DNA from: Marthasterias glacialis
Taxonomy: Eukaryota > Echinodermata > Asteroidea > Forcipulatida > Asteriidae
Reading direction: 5' to 3'
DNA length: 64,000 nucleotides
Assembly: GCA_911728455.2 (NCBI GenBank)
Contig: OU452230.1
Coordinates: 7,176,512-7,240,511, forward strand
Shown here: positions 1-10,766 of the stretch, piece after piece
How the letters are laid out: each line of letters begins with the position of its first letter
Position numbering within the stretch: the stretch's first letter is position 1
The notes under the pieces: generated by a model
Database searches by the model: none
What the model was told of the DNA's origin: nothing
Seen by the model: only the letters and a program-made list of their open reading frames with translations
Made by a program: the position numbers and the translations under genes

Positions 1-214
1 GCTGGAAAATACTACCAGTAGTAGGATATTGATTCACTGTTGATTGTGTGTAAATTTACTTATTTTTTCATGATTCATCTAAACAAACAGGCTTAGCTAT
101 TTATACTTTTTATCTATCTTTGGGAAAAGTCCATCCTTTGCTGTGCTGTATTATTGAAATTACAAGGCGATCATATTTTAATTTTTATATTTATAACAAC
201 TATTTTGTCTGTAG

Positions 215-397
215 ACTGTAATGCCCGTTTTGCCTCGCGGAGCAGTCTGTACATGCATGTCAGACGCCACAAGGACGGGTACACTGCCAAGCAGAAGCCG
301 CAGTACACCTGTCCAATGGATGACTGTGACCAGAGCTACTCGACCAAAGACGGATTGAAGAAACACATCCTGACTGTGCACAGTGTAATGCTCCCAA
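215..397 (+). CDS. ZXD: ZXD exon with last two C2H2 zinc fingers
   Basis: The acceptor is tctgtag before 215 and the donor is GTAAGT at 398. The exon starts with two bases of a split codon and ends with one. It encodes the end of one finger (second Cys, then H..RH) and a whole finger with C-x4-C and H-x3-4-H spacing. The spacer between them contains KQKPQYT. Confidence 0.85.
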
Positions 398-3300
398 GTA
401 AGTGGCATTTTTCAAAACCCTTACTGCCTAGGCTCACTTACTCACAGGTGGCCTCAGGCCTTCAATATCCTCACTCTTCACCAACATGATTGGACTTGGA
501 TAAGATTGGTATATGCCTGACCCTGTTGATAAGCAAATTTTTATTTTGGCCTACTACTGTCCCAAATCATCCCTTAGAATCCTCCAACTTCATAAAGAGG
601 ATTTTGGAGGGTTTAAGGAAATTTATGCTGAGCCCAATGTCATGCACAAAAATTGCTAGTATTTGACAAATATTTGTAGCTTCATTTTGTTTATCAGCAT
701 ATTAGTGTCTTGTTTTCCTTTGTGGTTTTGATCATTTTATGTCAGATATTTCACCACAGGCCTTGACTTTTGTATTTTGAGGGTTTTTTTGCAATGGAAA
801 CGTTTTAAGTGTGTGCTCTTTTATATTATAAATTGTTGTTATTAATTATTATTTTACATTTTGAATACTTTTTGTATGTGGTTGTAACTTGGAACACTCT
901 CTGCATTCTTATATTTTGTTAACTGGTTTTCCCAAATAATTTGCATTTAGTGTGTCTTGAGTATGTTGTGTATTGACCCAGATGACCTGACGTCATTGTC
1001 ACAATAATCACTGTACAAAAAGCAGACGAAGGCAGGTTCAAATCCCGCTCCAGTAAATTTGTCTTTGTTCATCCCCAAATGAATTAAATTTTACCCAGTC
1101 AGTTTGGTTGCGCCATTTTGGGAATCAATGCCCCAGTGTGGTATACTGTGTAGTGCCCATTTCAGGCCATGCGGGTTTACACATTTACAAGTTGGCTCCC
1201 GCGATGTCCATCAAGGCAAACAGTCACTGGTGACGTTGATGCAAGGGGTCAATAAACTCTTATAAGCTTCTCTTGTTGGTAGAAGAATTTCAGTATTAAT
1301 TTAAATATTTAGAAGTATACAGGGGGGGGTTCTCAAGTGTAAACAAAATATAAGTACTGTCTGATTTTAACTTCACTTGTTTCCTTGTTGGATTGTAAAC
1401 AGCGTTGTTGTTGTTGTTTTTGTTTATCACAGGTTCAAGCAACGAGTCAGAACTCGTGTACATTCCAACTGAGAACCCTCAAGCAATGGTGGACGCTATG
1501 ACAGACCCTGGCCATCTGCAAACCCCAAAAGGTAAATGTGCGTTAGTCTTCAAGACGTGACCTCATCATTACTCATAAATTGTTTTATGACCTCATTGTC
1601 TTGTGTTTTTTTAACGGCTTTCTTTTTGTTACTACTGGAAGTTTTGTGTGCCTAGATACTCTTTAACAGTAAAGATATTTTTCTACTTTCGTTTCTTTAT
1701 ATCTGTTTACCAGTACAAGTGCACGAGTACATGGGAATAAAGCAAAACAAATGTCAGTGTTAGAGTTTTGTAAGAATTGTTGATTAGAGGGCTTGTGAAA
1801 ATTTGTGTGGGCTAGTTAAACATAACAGCTAGCAGTGGCTAGCCGGGCGGACCAATCACAAACAAAAATTAGCCCAAGGCCTGACATTGAATGTATACAA
1901 TATACTCTTTTGTAAGTTACCTTGTAAGTTATTCATTCTTTTCCTACAATGCAACAACTTAATAAATTACCCTGTTTATATATTCATTTGCACATTTTCT
2001 CCATACTTTACAGTTTATTAGATAACTGTGTATGAATCATTTACTGCGATGTACCTTTATTGATATAACTCTTTTCTGATTAAACTCTTTCTCTGATTAA
2101 ACTTTCAGTTGTCAGAATAACTCAGTCCGACGACAACAGCAACACTGCCAATCAAAGTTCTCCTAATGCCCAGAAAACGGACACCCCAACAAATACCTCA
2201 GCCAGTCAGAGCCAGTCCACTGTCCCAACACCTTACACTAGTGTTGGGTTGATAGTGGATACGTCCGGGGCACCAGTGAATTTCATCAACTCTCCTACGA
2301 AACAGGAAGGGGCCGCCTCGTCAGGCGGTGGCGCTGGTGGCGCTGGTGGTTTACACCATGAGAACTGGAGCGGGTCTGCCAGGACGGACTTTATGTATCG
2401 ACCTGGTGGCAAGAAATGGAGAAGTACAAGTAAGGACTGACATTGCTGTGGACCCCTCCTCACTGACGTCACATTTCTATAGACCTTTATCATGCTGCAA
2501 CCATCTTGGTCATGTTCCCTGTATCCAATAACAGTAATATATGCTAATATTCATTGTACAGAAAGGAACCAGACTATTTGCCCTTCCAGCCTCGGTTTGG
2601 TTACATTGGTTTGAATGGGAGAAAATAAAGATGGCCGCACCATGATAAAGGTCTATAGCGACACGGGAGGTCTGCCATTTTGGGTTACCCATCACCATGC
2701 ACATGAACAAGTGTTGCTTTTCATAGCACATGTTCGTGCAGTGGTGCAGTTCTAGTAATGTGACACGCGTGACGTGATCGAGTTGGTACTCCAGCTTGGG
2801 GCGCGATAAAATAGTGACGTCATCTGAGAAGGGTTTATTGTGTGTTTTGCCGTAAAGGGTTTTGCACCAAACCTTTTAAAGTCTTTCTGCTTGGTTTACT
2901 TGAGATTGATGAATTCAATGCTACAGAACCAACGGTTTAAGCAAGTCTTCATTTCGTGCATTATGCCAAATTTAAAGCTATCATCGGGTGGGAAGTCCAT
3001 GTGTCTGTTGTGCGTGTCACGTGTAGTGCGTAAAAATGAGAAAGTAGACCCGGCTATGAACGCGCATTTTCTATACATATCACATTGTGGCGTGTCGTGG
3101 CCGAGTGGTTAGTGCGTCGGACTCAAGCTCTGGTGGCTGAGTCATCGGAGCGTGGGTTCAAGTCCCGGTCATGACACTTGTGTCCTTGAGCAAAGCACTT
3201 AACCATTATTGCTTCGTAAAAGTTGGGGAGGTAGAGCCTTCTGCTCTACCAGCCAGGCTTCTGATGGATGATACCCAAGCCTACATCCTTACGGACTGTA

Positions 3301-5097
3301 AAGGGGGTAACCCTGTTTCAGCCCCAGGAGTAGGTGGCAACGGCCCCTGGACAAAACAGTTGATTTGTAGCCCACACCTCGAGTGGCTTACTGGCCTTGT
3401 GTGTCTGGCGACTTCCATAAAAAAAAATATAAAAAAAAATACTTTAATACACTAAATGAAGCAATTGAAACAGATGGCAGATCACACTCAACACTGACGG
3501 ACACATGGATCCCCTGCCTTACTTCTGAAACAACCGTTACATGGTGCAACCTAATATTATTTGTATTTTACCCATACACCGATGTGTGTTAAGCACTGTA
3601 TACTAAGTACCTTTCCTGAGTCCTGTGGGGGAAAAATCCACAGGCATATTATTATTCAGGTGGTATTCAAACCCATGACTATTGTCATTCTGGAGCAGAT
3701 GTCACACCAGTAGACCACCAAGCTCTCTACTAGGCCTATGCTCTACTTGGGGCTTTTTCCAAATCTCAGCTTGATGTTGAAGCACCGTGCAAAATGTACA
3801 CTGCTCCAAAATGGATGACGGAGCCCAAACCAAAGCCAGAGTCCAAGCCTAGGTTTGGAAAAGGCACTTAGTATTTCTGACACACAAAGTTAAAAAGTAT
3901 CCTTTTTTTTTCCTCGATTGGCTGCTTTGGTGGACAGCAGGTTATGAGTTGGTGAAACTGAAACCATTTTTCTTTCTTCTTCTTCTCCCGTTGCAGGAAA
4001 CTCAGAGAGTGGTGAATCGGAGACAGACGGGTCTCTCTCTTCGTCATACATTCCAACCAGCTTCAGTATGACGACCAGTGCATCGTTAACATTACGTGAT
4101 CCTGCAACAGGAACGCGCTACGTACAGACACAGCTCTTGCAGGTTAGACAAGCTAGTTGATCTTCATTTTTTAACAGATGTAACAGCCAGGGACGCTAGT
4201 TTTCAGGCAAAAGCCTGAATTCAGGCTTTTTCCTTGTAAAATTAAAGACCAAGTTCAGGATTTTTCAAGCATAACGAGGGGGTCTATGCGTGATTTTCAG
4301 GCTCTGGACACAAACCTGACTGGCATCCCTGCACAGCTTATATCGGGGATAACGAATAATATATATTATATACATTTTTTGCCCCTACACCAATGAGTGA
4401 TGAGCACGGTAGGACATGCTATGAGTCCGGCGGGGAAAAAAAAAAAAAGATAATAATATATGTATTACTCAGTTGGGATTGGAACTCATGACCTTGGGAT
4501 TCTAGAGCAGATATCTTAACCACTAGATCACAGAGTGCGCCCTTCATTGTGTAGTAAACACCTAAAAGTGGGGGATCAAAACCTAAAGGTCTAAGACTGA
4601 GATTGAGATGATAGATCATCATTTTCAGATAGAGATTAAAACAGGCCCAAGACTTGTAACTCTCAGACCTAGAATTCAGATTATTGATAATATTTGTTAC
4701 AGGCTGAAAAAAAATAGTTGTGTTTCCTATTAGTGTTACATTGAAAACAAATTAGGATGAGTAGGTGGCCAAAATGTTTGTGTTTTTTTGTTGTTCTAAT
4801 ATCTAAATGTTTTGTTTGTTTTGTGGCCTAATAATAATTTCCCTCCATTCTGTTTCGTTTTAGGACGACCCCCCAGACGAGAGTGAACTAGCCTTCCAGC
4901 TGACCTCTCATCCTACGACCCCCGACCCCTCATCAGGGGACCTCAATGTGTCGACCATCTTGCCCGTTGCTGATCCAACTGGTCACTCCCACTGCCCTTC
5001 ATCGAGTGGAGTGGACTTCCTTCAGACAGACCACGAGACTGAGTCCTCAATTGGTGGGTTCCGAGAAAGCACGATTAATTTGCAAGACTTAGAGTAG
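215..5097 (+). CDS. ZXD: ZXD-family C2H2 zinc-finger protein, 3' five coding exons (partial gene)
   Basis: Five exons (215-397, 1433-1531, 2109-2429, 3997-4142, 4864-5097) join in phase with GT/AG borders and give about 326 residues ending at TAG 5095-5097. The first carries the last two C2H2 fingers, in the form seen at the end of the ZXDA/B/C finger array (CNARFASRSSLYMH, then CPMDDCDQSYSTKDGLKKH). The rest is a low-complexity Ser/Thr/Gln and Gly-rich acidic tail ending in STINLQDLE. In vertebrates ZXD proteins are nuclear transcription co-regulators that work with CIITA; that role here is inference. The other fingers must lie upstream of base 1. The phase pattern is 1,1,1,1,0 and no frame break is seen. 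I am confident of the family, but not of which vertebrate paralogue it corresponds to; invertebrates probably have a single ZXD gene. Confidence 0.85.
1433..1531 (+). CDS. ZXD: ZXD exon, acidic linker
   Basis: The 99-nt exon lies between an acceptor (tttatcacag) and donor GTAAAT. The phase is 1 on both sides, so it could be skipped without a frameshift. It encodes SSSNESELVYIPTENPQ followed by a short acidic/Pro stretch. It has no domain of its own; it is placed by its phase match to the exons before and after. Confidence 0.75.
2109..2429 (+). CDS. ZXD: ZXD exon, Ser/Thr/Asn and Gly-rich region
   Basis: The 321-nt exon has acceptor ctttcag, donor GTAAGG at 2430, and phase 1 on both sides. 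It encodes a Gln/Asn/Ser/Thr-rich stretch and then a Gly/Ala tract (GGGAGGAGG). It ends near RPGGKKWRS. The composition is typical of disordered activation regions. A TIR element (2477-2658) lies 48 bp past the donor. Confidence 0.78.
2477..2658. mobile_element. 182-bp TIR element (copy 1)
   Basis: Starts with CTATAGACCTTTATCATG and ends with its exact 18-bp reverse complement. The ends are compatible with a TA target duplication. It has no coding capacity. A close second copy lies at 46171-46348. It sits in a ZXD intron 48 bp from an exon. Confidence 0.8.
3089..3445 (+). mobile_element. tRNA-derived SINE with A-rich tail
   Basis: The head contains an A box (TGGCCGAGTGG) and a B box (GGTTCAAGTCC) spaced as in a class II tRNA (Leu/Ser type) gene. 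The body continues TTGTGTCCTTGAGCAAAGCA. The 3' body (CTACCAGCCAGGCTTCTGAT) differs from the other copies, and it ends in an A-rich tail. It lies in a ZXD intron. Confidence 0.8.
3576..3733 (-). mobile_element. third type of tRNA-like repeat
   Basis: A minus-strand tRNA-like head (ATGGGTTTGAATACCACC resembles a B box) is followed by CAGGACTCAGG and TTAACACACATCGGTGTA. Relatives are at 4384-4544, 17578-17725 and a fragment near 24610-24690. Confidence 0.5.
3748..3872. mobile_element. TIR element, relative of 13610-13768
   Basis: GGGGCTTTTTCCAAATCTCA at the left pairs with CCTAGGTTTGGAAAAGGCAC at the right. It shares GAAGCACCGTGCAAAATGTA with 44492-44640. It lies in a ZXD intron. Confidence 0.6.
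3997..4142 (+). CDS. ZXD: ZXD exon, Ser-rich region
   Basis: The acceptor is cccgttgcag after a long CTT-rich pyrimidine tract; the donor is GTTAGA at 4143. The exon enters in phase 1 and leaves in phase 0. It encodes SGESETDGSLSSSYIPTS and then RDPATGTRYVQTQLLQ. It joins in phase to the last exon. Confidence 0.78.
4864..5097 (+). CDS. ZXD: ZXD terminal coding exon
   Basis: The acceptor is tttcgttttag. The exon encodes DDPPDESELAFQL at its start and ends RESTINLQDLE before TAG at 5095-5097. The acidic, hydrophobic-patterned C-terminus fits the conserved end of ZXD proteins. The 3' UTR continues to candidate AATAAA signals at 5846 and 6048. Confidence 0.8.
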   Translation, partial: DDPPDESELAFQLTSHPTTPDPSSGDLNVSTILPVADPTGHSHCPSSSGVDFLQTDHETESSIGGFRESTINLQDLE

Positions 5098-5385
5098 GAA
5101 CAGATTTTATTTGAACTCGGCTCTCTAGAGCTGCTTTTATACAATTCAAAAAAGATACTTTTTTCGCATAATGTGGGTTCTACTTTTAACTTGTCTGGTA
5201 ATATCTAATTTCTGTTCTCATCAGTCCTGATTCATACTTATGGGAATTGCGAAAGTGAAGCAATTTTTCTGTGTTACAGTTGGTAAAACAGCACGTACCG
5301 ATTATTTGTATAACCAAAATTTGCTTCGCATTTGCTTTTGTGTGAAGTGCTAATGTTTTCAAGAAAAACAAGTCATTTACAATCC

Positions 5386-5745
5386 AGAGGCCAATTTCAT
5401 AAAGCCACTATAAGCAGAAAACTTTGCGCAGCAATTTTCAGTTTAGCAAAAATGAGTAGGGAACCAGTCGCACCTGGTACATAATGATATGGTATTTTGG
5501 CTGGTAACCTATTACTGGTCACCAGAATTGTTTGTGATTTGCTAATTATTTTGTGTGCGTAAGCGGCTCTTTGAAATTGGGCTGTGAAGCAGAAAAAAAA
5601 CAGAAAACTGTTGCTTAGCAGAGATTGGTTACCAGCCAAAATACCATTAAATCCACACTGCTCTTGGCTGGTTCCTTTGCCATTTTCGCTTAGCAAATAA
5701 ATTTGTTCAGCAACTTTATCAGCTTAGCAGTTTTATGAAATTTTC
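5386..5745. mobile_element. hairpin-family copies in the ZXD 3' UTR
   Basis: Starts GAGGCCAATTTCATAAAGCC and ends AGCTTAGCAGTTTTATGAAA. It contains an inner end (TTTGAAATTGGGCTG) near 5570, so probably two copies are nested or adjacent. If the distal poly(A) site is used, the mRNA would carry this foldback. Confidence 0.65.
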
Positions 5746-5845
5746 GAATGAATTTTGAAGTACAAATTCATAAATATCACAATTTAATTTAACCATGAGT
5801 ATTTTATTAATTCAGAAAACTTCTTTTCTTGAAATCAAATTTGCA

Positions 5846-6053
5846 ATAAAATTGTGATTTGGTAAAGTCGTTCTTTTCTGTCTTGAAACTTGTCTATCCC
5901 CGTTAAATAAGGGTTATTTATGTCATATGAAATTTGCATTCATAAATTGATTGCCTTTACAGAGCATATACAAGATTGATTTTAAAATGTCACTGTATTT
6001 ATGTACCAGTATTATTTGTCAGCAGATATTTATTTTGTGAAAGATGTAATAAA
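5846..6053 (+). terminator. candidate poly(A) signals of the ZXD gene
   Basis: AATAAA occurs at 5846-5851 and at 6048-6053, about 750 and 950 bp after the stop codon. The second is followed by a TGTG-rich stretch, as expected of a downstream element. A hairpin repeat (5386-5745) lies in this 3' UTR. Transcript ends were not seen. Confidence 0.4.
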
Positions 6054-6061
6054 CGTGTGCA

Positions 6062-9056
6062 TTAAATGGATGCAGAATGCAACAAAACACTTTGTGTTTG
6101 CCATTGCACCTTTGGCTCGTTTGATTTGTTACGTGGTATGAGCTCATTGCTGTGTGTTTTTACTGTCGTCGACAGCAAGCAACTACAGTACAAGATGAGA
6201 GTTTGATTCAGTTGCACGGATGCTTTGTACAAGAGGCGGTTGCAGTGAAGTTCGCCTGCGGTATACAATAGTACGTCTTCGGGCTGCTTCCGGTCCACAG
6301 ATCCCTGCCAGTCCACCTAGAGTACTGTGACAGTACTGTACTTCCATTTGTCCCTGTGCAAGCTTGTTATTATGAGGTTGCAAAACCGCATCGACCCACA
6401 ATACTTATTATGACGCTGTCCCTCACAGTGAGGCTTAAAACAAACCCAGATGTATGCGCAGAATTAACGGCGGGAGATGTGACATTGCTGCACTGAATCG
6501 GCTGTGTATTTTTCACGTGTACAAGATAAACCATTCATACACAGTGAGGTACAAGCTATTTGTAAACCATTCATACACAGTGAGGTACAAGCTATTTGAG
6601 GCTTTTTGAGGTTTGTCAGGATTATTCAGTGGGTTGAGATTTTCTTGAAAGAGGTGAAATGCCATCACAGTGGTGAAAGACTGCCATTGTTATGACCAAA
6701 CCATTAGATTCTTGTTTCGAATTATCGCCACACCAAGAGGAAACTGATGTCAAATTTGCAGGAGTTTTAATTATCAATTGTCATACAATATCATCACTGT
6801 TATTTGCTTATGCAAAGATGATACAGAACAAGTACAGCAGTCCTGTGATTTTCCAGCAATGTTCAATTTTCATTTTCAGTGTGACTGATGTAGAGTACAT
6901 TATCTGCAAATCCTCCCGTCTACAAACCATGGTGAGGCTTCAGGAAAGACAAATTTCCTTGCCAAGATACAGAATGTGGCTCAGCCGAGACTCATATGGA
7001 AGGGTTGTTGGACAAACTTAGCAAGTTTTTATTTTATTTATTTTTTTTTTTTTTGGGGGGGGAGGGTAGTGGTTGAGGATGTTGGGTCATAGTCCTACTT
7101 TTTTATTATGTGTTATTTTTTCAGGGCTTTTACTCGACCCCCCTCTCCCTCTACCCCCAGTATCCTGTAATAATAAATGTCATTGTCATCCGATTATTGT
7201 CACTGTCGTCAATATTACTGTCAATGTCATTGTAGATCCTACATTGCTCATTTTGGAAGTAGACTCTTCTCCTTATCTTTATGAAACAGCCTTTATTAAG
7301 TAGTCTGGTCCTTTCTATGTAGTGACTATTAATGCTGAATGATGAACTAGTATTCAGGGAACCCACCCAACAAGGTTAACAATAAACCCGATAGATCAAA
7401 GATGTACGCCAGAGACTTGTGTGGGAGTCTAAGTTGATTTATTCGTTAGGAATAAAAAAAAAACCCGATTATTAATGTAAAACAGTCGTTTGTCAGTATG
7501 CAAGTTGACGACTGCAAACGTCTAAACGAACTATAACAATTAATTGTGACTGCTCTAAATGTCAATGAACCACAGTCTTTTACTGTTATTTGCAGATATG
7601 GTCACCACTCTCAAATGTATGCTGTTCATTCAATCGTTGTCATGAATTTAAAACACGAACCATTCCGAGTGTTGCATGTAAATCTTGAGACTTTCATTAT
7701 AAAAAAAGTACGAAAAGTGGTGCGCGTCAGACTACTTATCTCAAACCTTATGGTTAAAACGATCCGTCAGTAAAAACTAATGTGAAAAGTAGGCCTACAT
7801 ATTTCTTTTGGAGTAGTATATTCATTTTGTATACCTTCCAGTTTTCAATATTAACGCACATATCCTACAGCAGACTTGTGGAATTTGAAATTTCCACAAA
7901 ATTAGGTGGTAATACTTGAGTAAAACAATCCTGAGATTTGTCACATTTCTTCTTCTGACTCTGACACATCTGCTGCAAAGAAAATGGTTTTTTTCTTCGT
8001 TGCTCCTTAATTTTGTGGAACAGTCTGAGCGCCCGCAACCTTGTTCTACTGCTCCTCCACAAGTGCTCAAGAAAGGACGTAAATCCCATATACTTCCTCA
8101 ATAACACGTTTGCTTGTACTCAATCTTTGTTTCTCATTTTTTTTATTTAACAACTGTTGTATGTTTTGTCTCATCATCGCTGTGATCTTGATGGAATTGC
8201 GTTACAGAAGTGACCCTGTGTATGTTTGTACGGGCGTGTGCATAACGGGCTTTTTGGATTGCGGCAAGCATGACACCATTACAAGCATGAATGATGATTT
8301 GTGGTATCTTCAAATGCCCGTCCATCGATTTGGCTGTAAATTTCAGACGGTAGCATGTCTGTGCAGTATTGGTGGTATGAACTTATAATCAGTGAGTGAA
8401 ATTTATAAACATTTCCCTTGACAACTGCCATTCCTGTATAACTTTGTCTTAAAAATACGGATGTTCACAAATTTACTCAATGATATGAAGTCCCCCTCAA
8501 ATGCCATCAATGATCATCATCGTTGATGTATCTTTTTATAGCGGTGTATTGACACAAGCTCTAATAGAATGTAACGCCATGTCTTGAGACTTGTATTAGT
8601 CTTTGGCCAGCAAGAGTGAAGCGTGGCAATCTCAAACACTCCCTCCCGGGCCTCCTTAAGTGAATCATTGATAATCACGGATGTACAGAGTGACACGGCC
8701 AGCGATCATTCAAATTGCCACAACAACTAATGGAAAGCCCACGCGCAGTAAAGTTAATGGAGGGCGGTGAAACCACTGGTTACGTTTGTGTTCCGGAAGA
8801 TACACGCTTTGTTATTGTTTGCTGGCAATGAAGAAATGAAAACAATATTGTGAACAGGAAACTGTACCGGCCACTTGGTCTATCTTCAAGTTCTTATTGA
8901 TAAAGCCTGTTACTTCACCGTATCAACTATCAAATGACCCTTGGAGAGTGTAGCTTGTTTTTAATTGAAGTTGTAAACGGTCTGTAGGTTATTCCCCAAT
9001 ACTGGATTTTTTTTTTATTTTTTTTATTTGCGTGACTTAAACAATATGTTTGATGC
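6062..9056. other. no coding gene seen between ZXD and the GPCR
   Basis: Open frames here are short and have no recognisable domains or coding-like composition. The stretch holds a 36-bp perfect tandem duplication (6527-6598), a T/G tract near 7040-7070, and low-complexity CTGTCA/TCATTG runs near 7170-7235. A more GC-rich 8600-8940 part may hold the GPCR promoter; that is inference from position only. Confidence 0.5.
6527..6598. repeat. 36-bp perfect tandem duplication
   Basis: TAAACCATTCATACACAGTG then AGGTACAAGCTATTTG occurs twice in a row without a difference, so it is recent. It is not in a gene. Confidence 0.9.
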
Positions 9057-9709
9057 ATGATGGAAGAAAACCACACTTCCCTGGATCCCATTGATTCTGA
9101 GAATGCGACGATGACAAGTTGGAACCTTTCAACGGAGTATGTCAATTCTTCCAACGTTTCGACAATCATGTCAACACAAGTAACCGGAACTCTATCTCAT
9201 GAACTAGTTTTCCAATATGGAGTTACCACCGGCTTCAAAGCTGCATATGGCGTTGTTATGGTGCCCGCCATTCTGGGCAACATCTTTATCCTCATGGCGA
9301 TTGCATGCCACGCAGAACTCCGTTCCCAGCACACCAATGTTTACGTCGCAAACCTGGCAGTATGCGATCTCATGGTTGTCGTTATGGAGTGCCCCTTTGC
9401 CATTTTGCAGTTCCTGGTTCGAGGTGAGTTTGCTATGAACTTTTTCACGGCGGGGACGTGCAGACTGACTTTCTTCGTCAACAGTTTCTTTGGGACTTGC
9501 TCCATTCTCACGATGTTGGCCATTGGCGTGGAGCGGTACTGTGCAGTCATGCACCCTTTACAAACTCTCTCCCTCAGTGAGAATGCAGCGACCAGGGCGC
9601 GGAATATTATCTTCTTTTTCTGGTCCTTCACTGTGCTCACGCATCTTGGTCAGTTGGCCCTTTTCGGAGAGGTCCAGACAGGCCACTACACCAATCTCGC
9701 CGGTGAGAG
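9057..9709 (+). CDS. GPCR exon 1 (N-terminus to second extracellular loop)
   Basis: Encodes the glycosylated N-terminus, TM1-TM4 and part of the second extracellular loop, ending LAGE plus two bases. The frame runs on into the intron to a stop at about 9780. A retained intron would therefore give a truncated four-TM product. Confidence 0.85.
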
Positions 9710-10766
9710 GTATGTCTTTGTGTTCCCTCTTTATGAAGACAAACTTTCCAACCTTTTTGTTGCTTATTTTGACTGTTTTTAAAAAGTAGTGTAAGTCATT
9801 TTGACATTTTCATTTCAGAATTAATTGAGGTTCAACCCGTCAATAGTTTATATGGAAAGAGCATTGCGGATTTTTCTGAATCCTTGATCTGGGCGAAGCA
9901 GCCATCGGGGCCGCTTGTCTCCCTGATGTATACCAGCCTGAATTTAGACCTATCCTATTCAATTATCATCTCCCCCTGGTAGTAACTTGCTGATCTAAAA
10001 AGGGAAAGGGGAAAAACCCACCTCAGACCCTGCTACTTGCCTAAGACACTGCTACTAGTTTTTGTTCTGTATCTATTCTTGAAAAATTGTTTAAGTTGTA
10101 AGAGTTTTGTATTTCCCTCAACTCAGTTTTGATGTGACATTCTGCATGAGCGCCCGGCCCGAGAAGCAACCAATCTACTCTCACATCTACGCTGCCACCG
10201 TCTTCATCCTCGTCTATGGTTCTACATTCCTCACCACTCTGGTCCTCTACGTCAGAATCCTTAAACATCTCATCAAACGCAAGCGCATTGGAGGTGACCA
10301 GCTCTTGGGGAAACCCACAGACGAAGCTCCAACATCCATACGGAGGAAAGTGGTTGTCCCCAAGACGTGCTCGGAAGCGGTCCAGAAGACATTTCGAATG
10401 CTGAGTTGCTCTGTTCTCTCGTATGCGATTTGTTACTCTTTGTATTTCTACATCAATCTCTACTATATTTACTTTGGCCTTGCAGAGAGGAACGGCATGA
10501 CTTTGATGCTAATGGCCAACTGGTTCGGTGCGGTTAACTCTCTCATCAACCCGATCGTCTATACCGTGTTCGTGGACCAGTTTCGCTCCGTGTTTGGAGG
10601 GATTTTGACGGGGAAGTCGTTACGGAGGAAAACGTCATCACGCTGCGTCAACACACCGAAGGGGTCGCGGTCCAGACAAGTTTCCATCAAAAGCAACAGA
10701 CCGCATCGGCAGCAGGCGTCAATTGTCACAATCAGCAACTCTAACGCCACACCCAACCATCAGTAG
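9057..10766 (+). CDS. rhodopsin-class (class A) G-protein-coupled receptor, two exons
   Basis: Exons 9057-9709 and 10127-10766 join in phase (donor GTATGT at 9710, acceptor ctcaactcag) to give 430 aa. Seen: N-terminal glycosylation sites (N5, N16, N23, N30, N33); TM1 GN (N75); TM2 LAVCD (D104); TM3 Cys135 and ERY at 159-161; TM4 Trp189; a second extracellular Cys near 224; TM7 NPIVY at 359-363; and a Ser/Arg-rich C-tail with PKC-like sites. Together these mark a plasma-membrane class A receptor. The ligand is unknown. TM6 has CYSL in place of the usual CWxP, which is odd. ATG ATG opens the frame; either could start. Earlier donor GTGAGA at 9703 would break the phase. I could not assign it to a named subfamily. 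Confidence 0.88.
10127..10766 (+). CDS. GPCR exon 2 (TM5-TM7 and C-tail)
   Basis: Starts with the third base of a split Ser codon and encodes FDVTFC, TM5, a basic third loop (LIKRKR), TM6, TM7 with NPIVY, and a basic tail. The stop is TAG at 10764-10766. The pyrimidine tract and AG at 10125-10126 give the only phase-matched acceptor that I see. Confidence 0.87.

Noticed and set aside
3089..3180. Functional tRNA gene
   Set aside because: The A and B boxes are present, but the arm pairing is poor and the sequence continues as a SINE body shared with other copies.
6062..6401. Minus-strand frames next to the ZXD 3' end as a small gene
   Set aside because: Short, overlapping, no domain, no splice or start evidence.
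9204..9640. Minus-strand frames of about 100-116 codons over GPCR exon 1
   Set aside because: They are antisense shadows of the receptor exon; no domain.
9703..9704. GTGAGA as the GPCR donor
   Set aside because: It leaves one base, which does not fit the second exon's phase; GTATGT at 9710 does.
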